Below the pieces are notes generated by a model, which had not been told where the DNA came from, did no database searches, and was given only the letters and a program-made list of their open reading frames with translations. Position numbers and translations under genes: made by a program. Positions 15,954-24,761 of a stretch of DNA of 35,674 nucleotides are shown in pieces. This DNA comes from Micavibrio sp. UBA1672 (GTDB lineage: Bacteria; Pseudomonadota; Alphaproteobacteria; Micavibrionales; Micavibrionaceae), in assembly GCA_002320665.1 (NCBI GenBank), contig DCKO01000101.1:511-36184 (forward strand), written 5' to 3'. The number at the start of each line of letters is the position of its first letter. Position 1 is the first letter of the stretch.

Positions 15954-16630
15954 GTGAAAAACATAAGCACCCTCTATGGGATAAAGATTTGCCACAAGCA
16001 AGATATATCTTTGCTTGCTATTATTTTCAAGGCGCGCTTTCGGATTATGAGTTTAACGAAGAAAAACTATTTGATTATTTCCTAGAAAGTGAAGGAAAAA
16101 AAAACGCAAGACAGGTCGTTTGTGAGCTTGATGAGATTATCAAAAGCGACATGGAAGATGACGAAATTGCGCAGTTTATAGAAGAGAAGCTTGACTCGAG
16201 TTATTCGGCGAATGAGGGTGAGGCTCGTGAGTGGCTGATTGAGATCAGGGATTATTTGGATCAAAAATCCATGCATTACGGCAGGAATAGAAAAACACAA
16301 AACCCACTCTGGATAGAACCTATGGAAGAAGCTAGTGTGATTTTTGAAACGTATCACACACCTATTTGTGACAAGGTCGATGATGATGATGAATTGCTCA
16401 ATTTATATCTTACGGATTGTGGTGCAGATATAGCAAAAAAAGCTGTCCAGCAATTAACAGAAATAATAGACAGCGAAATGGATGATGATGAGGTCGAGGA
16501 TTATATATACCATAAATTAAAATCACGACATTATGCCCAAGAGGGAAAATCCCGCGCATGGCTTATTCGCATCCGCGATTACCTGACTAGTAAAATTAAT
16601 AACAAAGAGGTACATATAAAGGATGGATAG
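15950..16630 (+). CDS. CdiI-type immunity protein with two tandem domains, copy 3 (no adjacent toxin)
   Basis: This 226-residue acidic protein is the clearest CdiI-like copy. Unit 1 (about 6-104) opens with KHPLWDKDLPQARYIFACYY and ends EAREWLIEIRDYL. Unit 2 (about 116-216) opens NPLWIEPMEEASVIFE, has TEIIDSEMDDDEVEDYI, and ends SRAWLIRIRDYLTSK. No toxin gene follows it, so it is a surplus or orphan immunity gene in this array, perhaps protecting against a related toxin of other strains. It starts inside the end of copy 2 (ATGA overlap), and its own end overlaps the start of the CNNM/CorC gene by 8 bp, so the whole array feeds into that gene's translation. Confidence 0.72.
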   Translation: MSEKHKHPLWDKDLPQARYIFACYYFQGALSDYEFNEEKLFDYFLESEGKKNARQVVCELDEIIKSDMEDDEIAQFIEEKLDSSYSANEGEAREWLIEIRDYLDQKSMHYGRNRKTQNPLWIEPMEEASVIFETYHTPICDKVDDDDELLNLYLTDCGADIAKKAVQQLTEIIDSEMDDDEVEDYIYHKLKSRHYAQEGKSRAWLIRIRDYLTSKINNKEVHIKDG

Positions 16631-17900
16631 TGCGACTCTTTTCTCTATGGCAGCAATATTTTTACTGCTCTTGTTTTCTGCCTTCTTCTCGGGCTCTGAA
16701 ACCGCTCTGACGGCGGCGTCTCGTGTGCGCCTGCTTAGTCGTGAGAAGGAGGGTAATAAAAAGGCCGCAGCGGTAAACCGGATCCGCGAGCATAAAGATC
16801 GCATGATAGGGGCGTTGTTACTGGGGAATAACATGGTCAATATTCTAGCCTCGGCCATTGCCACCAGCCTGTTTATCAAGCTTTTCGGTGAGGCCGGCGT
16901 GTTTATAGCAACGCTGGTCATGACCTTACTGGTTTTGATCTTTGCCGAAGTCTTGCCCAAAACCTATGCATTTCATCACGCCGAAACCATGTCTATGCGA
17001 ATCGCAAGACCCATCCGTTTTGTAATTATGATCTTTGCCCCCGTGACAGAAACTGTGACATGGATTGTGCGTAATGTCCTGAAGCTTTTTGGTGTGGATA
17101 TCTCACGAGTTGGCGCAGGCTCGCATCTGGAGCTTTTGCGCGGCGCCATTGAAATGCATGAAGGGCCTGAGGAAGAAACACAGGAGCAGCGCGCTATGCT
17201 GCGCTCGATCCTTGATTTGGCAGATGTGGATATCGAAGATATTATGATTCATCGTAAGAATGTTAGTATGATCGACATTGATGCACCTGTAGATAAAATT
17301 GTGGATGAGGTTCTGGAAAGTCCCTATACGCGCATGCCACTTTACAAGGATAACACCGATAATATTGTTGGTTTGATCCATGCCAAGCATCTATTACGGG
17401 AATTGCGCGATGTCGATGGAGATGTCAAAAAAATCAATATCGGCAATATTATCATGAAGCCATGGTTCGTGCCTGAAACGACGGCGCTTTATGATCAGCT
17501 CCAATCCTTCCGTGAGCGCAAAGAGCATTTTGCCGTGGTTGTGGATGAATATGGCGCATTCATGGGGATTGTCACGCTGGAGGATATCCTTGAGGAAATC
17601 GTCGGAGATATTGATGACGAGCATGATATCCAGATGAAGGGGGTTCGTAAGCTTGCCAACGGTACTTATATGATCAATGGCAGTGTCACCATCCGTGATC
17701 TGAACCGTGAATTTGACTGGGGCTTACCGGATGAGGAATATGCAACGCTCGCAGGGCTTATCCTCTATGAATCCCAAATGGTTCCCAAAGTCGGGCAGAG
17801 TTTCTCATTCCATGGTTTCCGTATGGATGTACAGCGACGCCAGCGCAACCAGATCACCCTCGTGCGCGTCACCCCACCAGAGGATATGGATGGTGATTGA
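16623..17900 (+). CDS. CNNM/CorC (HlyC/CorC) family transporter with DUF21 and CBS domains
   Basis: The 425-residue protein has an N-terminal DUF21/CNNM membrane domain of about four helices (residues about 5-160), with FSGSETALTA and AEVLPKT motifs typical of the family. A paired CBS module follows (about 210-340; MPLYKDNTDNIVGLIHAKHL and VVVDEYGAFMGIVTLEDILEEIVGDI), then a C-terminal CorC_HlyC transporter-associated domain (about 350-420). Members are Mg2+/Co2+ transporters or efflux proteins of the inner membrane. In many Alphaproteobacteria this gene directly follows aroKB, so the five toxin/immunity genes appear to be inserted between conserved neighbours. The start overlaps the upstream immunity gene by 8 bp. 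Confidence 0.94.
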   Translation: MDSATLFSMAAIFLLLLFSAFFSGSETALTAASRVRLLSREKEGNKKAAAVNRIREHKDRMIGALLLGNNMVNILASAIATSLFIKLFGEAGVFIATLVMTLLVLIFAEVLPKTYAFHHAETMSMRIARPIRFVIMIFAPVTETVTWIVRNVLKLFGVDISRVGAGSHLELLRGAIEMHEGPEEETQEQRAMLRSILDLADVDIEDIMIHRKNVSMIDIDAPVDKIVDEVLESPYTRMPLYKDNTDNIVGLIHAKHLLRELRDVDGDVKKINIGNIIMKPWFVPETTALYDQLQSFRERKEHFAVVVDEYGAFMGIVTLEDILEEIVGDIDDEHDIQMKGVRKLANGTYMINGSVTIRDLNREFDWGLPDEEYATLAGLILYESQMVPKVGQSFSFHGFRMDVQRRQRNQITLVRVTPPEDMDGD

Positions 17901-17909
17901 TGGGGAAAG

Positions 17910-18239
17910 TTAATTATTAATATCTTCTATTGAAATAATTTTATTGTCCTTAATTTCTAGAACCCAATTTTCTATTTCAATAGAGTTGTCATATCTTTTT
18001 ACGATATAATCGGCATCCTGTATCAACTTTAATATGCTTTCTATCTCTGCAACTTCTTTACCAACCAAAATTTGGTTTAAAAGATACTGTGTGAATTTAA
18101 CATTATCTATAAAGTAATCAATTGAAGCTGATTGATAAGTAATTGTAATGCCTTGGTCAATTATTTGGCTACCGCCAAAGACAATCAGTATGATATTTAG
18201 CAGTAGAGATAATACCAAAAATATTTTAGACAGCTTCAT
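17910..18239 (-). CDS. Hypothetical membrane-anchored protein
   Basis: I do not recognise this 109-residue protein. It has one N-terminal hydrophobic segment (about residues 5-24), then a polar, largely helical region with acidic C-terminal third (EIENWVLEIKDNKIISIEDINN). This could be an uncleaved signal anchor with a small periplasmic domain. The start codon overlaps the stop of the aldo/keto reductase gene by four bases (ATGA), which supports real expression as the last gene of the secA group. The codon use is AT-rich compared with its neighbours. It is convergent with the CNNM/CorC gene. Confidence 0.5.
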   Translation of the reverse strand: MKLSKIFLVLSLLLNIILIVFGGSQIIDQGITITYQSASIDYFIDNVKFTQYLLNQILVGKEVAEIESILKLIQDADYIVKRYDNSIEIENWVLEIKDNKIISIEDINN

Positions 18240-19003
18240 TTTTCTATCCCCTCACACCCCCTCACATTCGCCTTTAAATGCTCAGGGTTGATGGTGCCGA
18301 TAATTGCTGCCGTCGTGCCGGGATGCGCAAAGGCAAATCTCATGCAAGCATTAATATCTGTGTTATGCCCGCTCGATAAGACTTTCTTCAGGAGCACGGC
18401 CTTATTATGCGCGGCGGCATAATCCAGCACAGGCTTCTCATCCGTATAATCCGGCGTGTACATTGCCATCACCACATCCATCAGCTCTAGGCACTTAATC
18501 CCGCCCTCGGCGGTTTTGGTGGATGCGCCAATTGCTTTGACGAGGCCTTGCTCTTTAAAATCATGCAAGCATGCAATAAGATCACCATTTTGCAGGATGT
18601 CCATATCATTCCCGTCGGAGTGGATCAGCAACATATCCATATAATCTGTGTTCAGACGTTTAAGAGATCTTTCCAGACTGAATTTAAAATGATCGGGTGT
18701 AAAGTGATAGCTCGACTCGCCATTTTCAAATTCCTCTCCAGCCTTACCGACAATCACCCAGTCTTCACGCTGGCCCTTCAGGAGACGCCCAAGGCGTTCT
18801 TCACTCGTACCATAGGCGGGCGCAGTATCAAGCATATTAATCCCGAACGATTTTGCTAAATCCAGAAACTCGGCTAGAAACTCCTCACTCGGTAACTCAA
18901 AACCTTGCGGGTATTTCACACCTTGATTACGTCCAAATTTAACCGTGCCCAAACCCAGTTGTGATATTTCCAATCCGGAATTGCCTAGCCTTACTTTTTC
19001 CAT
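18236..19003 (-). CDS. Aldo/keto reductase
   Basis: The 255-residue product is an NADPH-dependent aldo/keto reductase with a TIM-barrel fold, slightly shorter than the usual ~280-330. The catalytic tetrad is visible: Asp and Tyr in NMLDTAPAYG (about residues 58-64), Lys in VIVGKAG (near 85) and His in DMLLIHSDG (near 127). The N-terminus LGNSGLEISQLGLGTVKFGR is typical. The cofactor region near the C-terminus (AAIIGTINPEHLKAN) is present. The natural substrate cannot be inferred. The gene starts inside the end of the FAD oxidoreductase (13-bp overlap), so the two are translationally coupled and may act in a shared pathway. Confidence 0.93.
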   Translation of the reverse strand: MEKVRLGNSGLEISQLGLGTVKFGRNQGVKYPQGFELPSEEFLAEFLDLAKSFGINMLDTAPAYGTSEERLGRLLKGQREDWVIVGKAGEEFENGESSYHFTPDHFKFSLERSLKRLNTDYMDMLLIHSDGNDMDILQNGDLIACLHDFKEQGLVKAIGASTKTAEGGIKCLELMDVVMAMYTPDYTDEKPVLDYAAAHNKAVLLKKVLSSGHNTDINACMRFAFAHPGTTAAIIGTINPEHLKANVRGCEGIEK

Positions 19004-20157
19004 TGTGCCTTATCCCATGGTGTTTTAGCGTAATCTACATCCTGTAAAAATCCAAAATCGCCAGTGTTGCTGCTGGCGACAATCTGCTCTTCGTTAAGAA
19101 TTTTTTCTACCATATCCGCAAGCATCGGCGAAAAGGTTAGTTTTGTCGGCCAAGCATAAAGCGCATCATCGCATTTATGAATGGTCGGCGTATCAGGCAG
19201 CCAGTTATTTGTGCGCGATTTACCCTCCACACGATCAATCGGCAATGTCGCCCATTCTGCATCGCTCAAATCAATATCCGGCATATAGCGCAGCAAGGAT
19301 TCTTTAGCTTCTGCAATGGCCTTATCGGAGGGGTAGTCCTTTTGCTTTTCCGCAGCTAGACCGCCCAGATACCACACCAAAGAACCATCAGAAGTTTTAT
19401 GCGTAGTCACAGTGGCAACGGGCTTGTCACTCTTGCCAACCAGATGCGCATAAAGCTCGAACGGGGCATTCTTCATCATAATCTGGAGCAGGGGACGGTG
19501 CTGAGTCTCTAGGCCGTCATTGTGCCCGTGATGTTTGGCAATCTCCAGATTGGAACGTGCAGCCGTAAAGATAATACGCTTTGGTGTAATATTATGGTCT
19601 CGCAAAAACTCGAAGGGCTTATCGGCAAAAGCCTTGGGCAGTTTCTTGATCGAATCTTTATAAGGATCTGCCAAGGCCCTAACGACGCTGGGGATATCAA
19701 GGACAAGCTCATTCATCGCTACGATAGAGCCATTAAAGCCCGAAAATTTTATAGATTCCGGCCAGTCTTCTTTTTTTACATCATGCACGGAGTCGCCCAA
19801 GGCTTTCTTGGTCGCTAATTTAACGAGATCGCCAAGAATACCTTTGGGGATCAACAAATCCTGTGATTGCGCGTTTATAGTTGCCTTGCTTAAATCGACG
19901 CTAGCTTGACCCTCTAAGGCGTTACGCCAAATTTGCGGCATTTCACTAATCGTCTGGGCTAACTTATTGACCTTACCCGCCAGACAATATTTCAGGCCAG
20001 AGTGAATAATGCCTTGCGAGGCAATACTTTGTTCGCCTCCAATAGAATATTTTTCCAGTAGTAGAACGTCAAAATTTTTGCGCTTTAAGTGATGGAAGAG
20101 CCATAATCCGGCGATACCTGCTCCGAAGATAACAATGTCCGGTTTAACCTCTGGCAT
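18991..20157 (-). CDS. FAD-dependent oxidoreductase (DAO/GlpD-like)
   Basis: This 388-residue flavoprotein has the N-terminal FAD-binding dinucleotide motif IVIFGAGIAGLWLFHHL (about residues 9-25) followed by the acidic strand end LLLEK, and the region EQSIASQGIIHSGLKY typical of DAO-type oxidases/dehydrogenases such as glycerol-3-phosphate or 2-hydroxyglutarate dehydrogenase. A conserved arginine-rich substrate region is not clear, so the substrate is unknown. No transmembrane segment is evident beyond the Rossmann start. The gene lies 3 bp after secA and overlaps the aldo/keto reductase gene, suggesting a three-to-four-gene transcript with secA. Confidence 0.85.
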   Translation of the reverse strand: MPEVKPDIVIFGAGIAGLWLFHHLKRKNFDVLLLEKYSIGGEQSIASQGIIHSGLKYCLAGKVNKLAQTISEMPQIWRNALEGQASVDLSKATINAQSQDLLIPKGILGDLVKLATKKALGDSVHDVKKEDWPESIKFSGFNGSIVAMNELVLDIPSVVRALADPYKDSIKKLPKAFADKPFEFLRDHNITPKRIIFTAARSNLEIAKHHGHNDGLETQHRPLLQIMMKNAPFELYAHLVGKSDKPVATVTTHKTSDGSLVWYLGGLAAEKQKDYPSDKAIAEAKESLLRYMPDIDLSDAEWATLPIDRVEGKSRTNNWLPDTPTIHKCDDALYAWPTKLTFSPMLADMVEKILNEEQIVASSNTGDFGFLQDVDYAKTPWDKAQWKK

Positions 20158-20160
20158 ATC

Positions 20161-22929
20161 TTAAGAGCCTACAGCCTTCTTGATTTTACCATGGCATTGC
20201 TTGTATTTCTTACCTGAACCACAAGGGCAGGGCGCATTACGCGGTGTCTTTGTCCATGTCTCGGGATCATTCTCATCAAAGGCTGCATTTTTCATCGGCA
20301 TAGGCTTAGCAGAAGATAAAGGCTGTCTAGCTGCGGCAGGATCTTGCGGTTGTGCTGTCATAGCTGGATCAAGGCGGCTCTCTCTCATTGGCTGTTGCTC
20401 GGCTTGCGACGATAAGCGCGGGATCAGAACATCCTTGTCACTGGCTTCAACATTAAATTCAACCATACTCAAAGTCTGTGTGATGGATTCGCGCATCGCC
20501 GTCAGCATCGTATCAAAAAGTTCAAAGGCCTCGGTTTTATATTCATTCAAGGGATCTTTTTGACCAAAGGCGCGCAAATTAATACCCTGACGCAGGTGGT
20601 CAAGCGCCAGCAAATGTTCCTTCCATTGTTGGTCGAAAATCTGAAGGACAATACTTTTTTCAATTTGATGCCAAATATCAGGGCCAATATTAGCAGCCTT
20701 TTCTGCAATAGCCTCATCAGCCTTTTCAATCAGGCGATCAACTATCTCCTGATCGGCAATACCTTCTTCCTTGGCCCAATCCTTGATGGGTAGATGCATA
20801 TTGAAGACACGTGCAATCTCTGTTTCCAACGTCTCCAGATCCCACTGATCAGCAAAGGATTTCAGCGGAATGCACATATTTACAATGCCTTCTGCAGAAT
20901 CATAGCGCCATTCTTGTGTGATGTCGGAAATATCATCTGATTCCATGATTTCCTTGCGAAGTTCATAAACAACTTTACGCTGGTCATTCATCACATCATC
21001 ATATTTAAGCAAGGTTTTCCGCATCTCGAAGTTCATGCCTTCGACCTTGCCTTGCGCCCGTTCCAGCATTTTAGAAATCCATGGATGCTCCAGAGCTTCA
21101 CCTTCTTCAAGGCCGATATTCTTATTGGAAAGCAGGCTTTCAAGTTGCTGTCCGGCAAAGACACGCATCAATTCATCTTCTACGGATAAGAAGAACATAG
21201 ATGCACCTGGGTCACCCTGACGGCCGGAACGTCCGCGAAGCTGGTTATCAATACGGCGTGATTCGTGGCGCTCTGTCCCGATAACAAATAAGCCGCCAGA
21301 TTCTAAAACCTGCTTTTTATTTTCTTTTATTTCTGCTTCAATCTTCTCGACAGCTTTTTGCTGCTTATCCTCAGGCCATTCAGGATCAACCTCCTGATCG
21401 ATACGCATCTCCAAATTACCTCCAAGCTGAATATCTGTGCCTCGTCCGGCCATATTCGTGGCAATTGTCACCGCAGAAGGTGTTCCAGCCTGAGCAATAA
21501 TATAGGCTTCATGCTCGTGCTGGCGGGCATTCAAAACATGATGCTTGATTTTCTCTTTCTTCAGCCGCGCAGAGAGACCTTCGGATTTTTCAATCGAAAC
21601 CGTACCGACAAGAACAGGCTGTTTGCGCTCATGACATTCCTTGATCAGGCTAACAACAGCATCTTCACGCTCTTTGGCTGATTTATAGATTTTATCATCA
21701 AAGTCGATCCGTGATATTTCTTTATGTGTCGGGATGTTAATCACGCCAAGGCGGTAAATTTCGTCAAATTCTGCGGCTTCAGTCATTGCCGTACCAGTCA
21801 TACCCGCCAACTTCGGATATAGCCTAAAGTAATTCTGGAAGGTGATAGAGGCCAAAGTCTGGTTCTCATTTTCAATCGGCACATTTTCCTTGGCTTCTAG
21901 GGCTTGGTGCAAACCCTCGGATAGTCGGCGTCCTTCCATCATACGGCCTGTAAATTCATCAATCAGAATAACCTTACCATCCTTCACGATATAATCTTTT
22001 TCGGCGTGGAAGAGTTTATGTGCTCTCAAAGCCTGATTAACGTGATGCACAAGAGCAATATTCTGCACATCATAAAGCCCGCCTTCTTGTAATAGCCCGA
22101 ATTCCTTCAGAAGCTCTTCTGCATGTTCCTGACCAGCCTCAGTCAAAACAACGCTGCGGTGTTTTTCTTCCAGTTCAAAATCTTCCTCTGTGAGAGATGG
22201 AATGATTTTATCAACTTCCTGATATTGCGTGACATCACCCTCGGAAGGACCAGAAATAATCAACGGCGTTCTGGCTTCATCAATCAGGATCGAGTCGACC
22301 TCGTCAACAATCGCGAAGTTAAAAGGACGCTGCACCATTTGTTCCAGCTTGAATTTCATATTATCACGCAAATAATCAAAGCCAAACTCGTTATTCGTAC
22401 CATAGGTAATATCGCATTTATAAGCTTCGCGTCTTTGGGCTTCACTGATATTGCTAACGATACAGCCAGTTGTTAGGCCCAAAAAGCCATAGACTTGGCT
22501 CATCCACGCCGAGTCGCGTTGTGCCAGATAATCATTCACAGTAACAACATGAACTCCTTTGCCCTCAATGGCATTAAGGTAAACAGCCAAAGTCGCAACA
22601 AGGGTTTTACCTTCCCCTGTGCGCATTTCCGCTATTTTTCCCTCATGCAGACAAATACCACCAATAAGCTGCACATCATAATGACGCTGGCCCAGAGTTC
22701 TTTTCGCCGCTTCGCGCACAACCGCAAAAGCATCATGCATCAAATTATCGAGCGACTCACCTTTTTCAATGCGTTGCCTGAAGACGTTAGTTTGCTCCTG
22801 CAACTCGGCGTCACTCATCTTTTGATAGGTTTCTTCAAGCGCATTAATAGGGCCAATATGACTCTTTAGTTTCTTTAATGCGCGATCATTTGATGAGCCA
22901 AAAAGTTTTGTTGCAAGGCCGAGAACCAT
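20161..22929 (-). CDS. secA: Protein translocase ATPase SecA
   Basis: SecA drives post-translational protein export through SecYEG. The 922-residue product has the N-terminal helix MVLGLATKLFGSSNDR, nucleotide-binding Walker A MRTGEGKT at about residues 102-109, the DEAD-like VDEVDSILIDEARTPLIISG, the preprotein cross-linking region, the second ATPase domain with TNMAGRGTDIQLGG and RRIDNQLRGRSGRQGDPG, and the C-terminal zinc-binding tail (PCPCGSGKKYKQCHG) that interacts with SecB. I used the ATG at 22929, with GGAG six bases upstream; a 29-codon longer frame from 23016 adds non-SecA sequence. Its relevance here: SecA would export the toxins, the 564-residue protein and the isomerase. Confidence 0.98.
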   Translation of the reverse strand: MVLGLATKLFGSSNDRALKKLKSHIGPINALEETYQKMSDAELQEQTNVFRQRIEKGESLDNLMHDAFAVVREAAKRTLGQRHYDVQLIGGICLHEGKIAEMRTGEGKTLVATLAVYLNAIEGKGVHVVTVNDYLAQRDSAWMSQVYGFLGLTTGCIVSNISEAQRREAYKCDITYGTNNEFGFDYLRDNMKFKLEQMVQRPFNFAIVDEVDSILIDEARTPLIISGPSEGDVTQYQEVDKIIPSLTEEDFELEEKHRSVVLTEAGQEHAEELLKEFGLLQEGGLYDVQNIALVHHVNQALRAHKLFHAEKDYIVKDGKVILIDEFTGRMMEGRRLSEGLHQALEAKENVPIENENQTLASITFQNYFRLYPKLAGMTGTAMTEAAEFDEIYRLGVINIPTHKEISRIDFDDKIYKSAKEREDAVVSLIKECHERKQPVLVGTVSIEKSEGLSARLKKEKIKHHVLNARQHEHEAYIIAQAGTPSAVTIATNMAGRGTDIQLGGNLEMRIDQEVDPEWPEDKQQKAVEKIEAEIKENKKQVLESGGLFVIGTERHESRRIDNQLRGRSGRQGDPGASMFFLSVEDELMRVFAGQQLESLLSNKNIGLEEGEALEHPWISKMLERAQGKVEGMNFEMRKTLLKYDDVMNDQRKVVYELRKEIMESDDISDITQEWRYDSAEGIVNMCIPLKSFADQWDLETLETEIARVFNMHLPIKDWAKEEGIADQEIVDRLIEKADEAIAEKAANIGPDIWHQIEKSIVLQIFDQQWKEHLLALDHLRQGINLRAFGQKDPLNEYKTEAFELFDTMLTAMRESITQTLSMVEFNVEASDKDVLIPRLSSQAEQQPMRESRLDPAMTAQPQDPAAARQPLSSAKPMPMKNAAFDENDPETWTKTPRNAPCPCGSGKKYKQCHGKIKKAVGS

Positions 22930-23135
22930 AAATAACTCCGGTATATCAAGTAATTTTTCAAACGCAGCAAACGTGCTGCGCGCTATTGGTATAAGGTGCA
23001 AAAGCCCCCGCGTCAATAAAAGTGCTGTGGACTCCTTGTATATTTAATGTTGAAAAGCATTAATGCATACACTAACGTCAATCATCAGATTATGATTCGT
23101 GACGTTTTACTAAGAACTTTCAGGAGATTAAATCC

Positions 23136-24209
23136 ATGATTAAGGATCAAAAAGACCTTATTACAAATAAAGAAAACAATAATGAAGATGGAAATGCGAT
23201 AGTTATTATCCTTGTAATACTAGTTGTCGCTGCCGTAGGTGTCTTGGCCTTCATGTCTGGAAAGATGAGTGGGTCACAGGACATTATGGCCTCATTATCT
23301 TCCGGCAAAAAGACGGACACAAAAGAAAAGGTTGCCAAAGAAACACCTGAAAGCAAGATGCCTAATGCTGGTGCCGTTTTAGCCGAAGTCAACGGTGAAA
23401 GCATAACTTTCGGAGAAGTTGTGGCAGGCATTGGAAACTTTCCACCGCAAATGCAGCAAATGCCGCAAGAGCAGCTTATACAGATTGCATTACAGCAAAT
23501 GATCAATAATAAGCTGATCACTCAAAAGGCTGAGACAGCCGGACTTGATAATAATGAAGAAGTCCTTGAGCAACTTGAAAATGCCAAAAAGCAAATTATA
23601 CGCTCCAAATTTGTTGGGGATCTGATTGCCGAGAAAATGACAGATGAGCGCATTCGCAGTGAATATGATCAATATGTCGAGGCATTTGAACCACAAGATC
23701 AGGTGACGGCAGCGCATATTCTTGTTGAAGAAGAAGCTAAAGCTAAAGATATTGTCAAGAAGCTGAATGAAGGTGGAGATTTTGCGGCACTTGCAAAAGA
23801 AAATTCTATTGATGGCACAGCAGAAAATGGCGGAAATCTTGGGTCTTTTGGTAAAGCCGATATGGTGCCTGAATTTGCTGAGGCGGCTTTTGCACTTGAA
23901 GTTGGCAAATATACAAAAAAGCCTGTGAAAACACAATTCGGTTTCCACATTATAAAAGTGTCTGCAAAGGGTAAAAGCGAACCTGCACCTTTCGAGCAAA
24001 TCGAACCTTATATCCGTCAGAGTCTGAACCAGTCTATTCTAAATGAATATATTATGGGTCTTAATCAGGAATCTGAAATCAAGCGTTATGATCTGCAAGG
24101 TAACTTGATCGAGCCTCAAAAACAGGATGATGCCGAGGCAGAAAATGCAAAAGAACCTGCCGCAGGTGAAGAAGCGCAAGATGCGCCGGCTGAAGAGGGT
24201 GCGCAATAG
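23136..24209 (+). CDS. Parvulin-type peptidyl-prolyl cis-trans isomerase (PpiC/SurA-like)
   Basis: The 357-residue protein is a periplasmic foldase anchored by an N-terminal transmembrane segment (about residues 21-40), preceded by a short cytoplasmic tail. A SurA-like helical N domain (about 80-180, beginning VLAEVNGESITFGEV) is followed by the parvulin rotamase domain (about 185-280; ITAAHILV-like VTAAHILVEEE, then NGGNLGSFGKADMVPEFAEAAFAL and TQFGFHIIKV). The C-terminus is a low-complexity acidic/alanine-rich tail. AGGAG precedes the ATG. It is divergent from secA across about 200 bp, an arrangement seen in other Alphaproteobacteria and consistent with a shared role in envelope protein biogenesis. 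Confidence 0.94.
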   Translation: MIKDQKDLITNKENNNEDGNAIVIILVILVVAAVGVLAFMSGKMSGSQDIMASLSSGKKTDTKEKVAKETPESKMPNAGAVLAEVNGESITFGEVVAGIGNFPPQMQQMPQEQLIQIALQQMINNKLITQKAETAGLDNNEEVLEQLENAKKQIIRSKFVGDLIAEKMTDERIRSEYDQYVEAFEPQDQVTAAHILVEEEAKAKDIVKKLNEGGDFAALAKENSIDGTAENGGNLGSFGKADMVPEFAEAAFALEVGKYTKKPVKTQFGFHIIKVSAKGKSEPAPFEQIEPYIRQSLNQSILNEYIMGLNQESEIKRYDLQGNLIEPQKQDDAEAENAKEPAAGEEAQDAPAEEGAQ

Positions 24210-24233
24210 CCTCTAAATCTTATGGATAAACAT

Positions 24234-24265
24234 AAAAAGGTCGTGATTAGTCACGGCCTTTTTTT
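24234..24265 (+). terminator. Rho-independent terminator after isomerase gene
   Basis: AAAAAGGTCGTGA (24234-24246) and TCACGGCCTTTTT (24251-24263) form a 13-bp stem with one T-G pair and a TTAG loop, followed by further T residues. It sits about 25 bp downstream of the parvulin stop codon and just before the Nudix gene. Confidence 0.88.
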
Positions 24266-24279
24266 ATATGCTATTACCC

Positions 24280-24744
24280 ATGAGTGAGAAAATGCGATGT
24301 GAAGAAGCCTTGAAATATCCGCGGCCCCTAAATCCGCCGGAGCTTGATATTTTACTTGTGGCAGCAGCAGCTCTTATCGATAAAGATAATAACGTTCTGC
24401 TAGCACAGCGCCCTTTGGGGAAGCCCATGTCCGGCCTGTGGGAGTTTCCGGGGGGGAAAGTCAAGGATGGAGAGACCCCTGAATTTGCGCTTGTGCGGGA
24501 ACTGGAAGAAGAGATCGGCGTAGAAACTCGGGAATGTTGCTTTTCCCCTATAGGATTTGCCTCGCATAGCTACGAAGAGTTTCATCTTTTAATGCCGCTT
24601 TTTGTGTGCCGTGTCTGGAAGGGCGAGATACAATCTCTCGAAGGACAGGAATTTGCATGGGTCAGGCCTCAGGATCTGTATGATTATCCCATGCCAGAAG
24701 CAGACATCCCGCTAGTCTACCAGATCCGCGATCACTTGCTTTAA
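24280..24744 (+). CDS. mutT: Nudix hydrolase, MutT-like (8-oxo-dGTP diphosphatase)
   Basis: The product carries a complete Nudix box, beginning GGKVKDGETPEFALVREL and ending EEEIGVE (about residues 61-84), matching GX5EX7REUXEEXGU. Upstream is the AAAALIDKDNNVLLAQRP strand region and WEFPGG of MutT-type enzymes, and the end resembles MutT (FAWVRPQDL...PMPEADIPLV). MutT removes 8-oxo-dGTP from the nucleotide pool. In Alphaproteobacteria similar genes are annotated mutT. The start is uncertain: ATG at 24268, 24280 or 24292 are all in frame and none has a strong ribosome-binding site. The terminator ends immediately upstream, so the first is least likely. The methyltransferase follows after 17 bp. 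Confidence 0.92.
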   Translation: MSEKMRCEEALKYPRPLNPPELDILLVAAAALIDKDNNVLLAQRPLGKPMSGLWEFPGGKVKDGETPEFALVRELEEEIGVETRECCFSPIGFASHSYEEFHLLMPLFVCRVWKGEIQSLEGQEFAWVRPQDLYDYPMPEADIPLVYQIRDHLL

Positions 24745-24761
24745 GAACAGGATAAAAGAGA

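Noticed and set aside
13143..16630. A complete contact-dependent inhibition (cdiBAI) locus
   Set aside because: No CdiB transporter and no CdiA filament regions are present; only the toxin-like tip domain and immunity proteins are found.
22930..23016. Longer SecA N-terminus from an upstream start
   Set aside because: The added 29 residues do not resemble SecA, and the ATG at 22929 has a good GGAG site.
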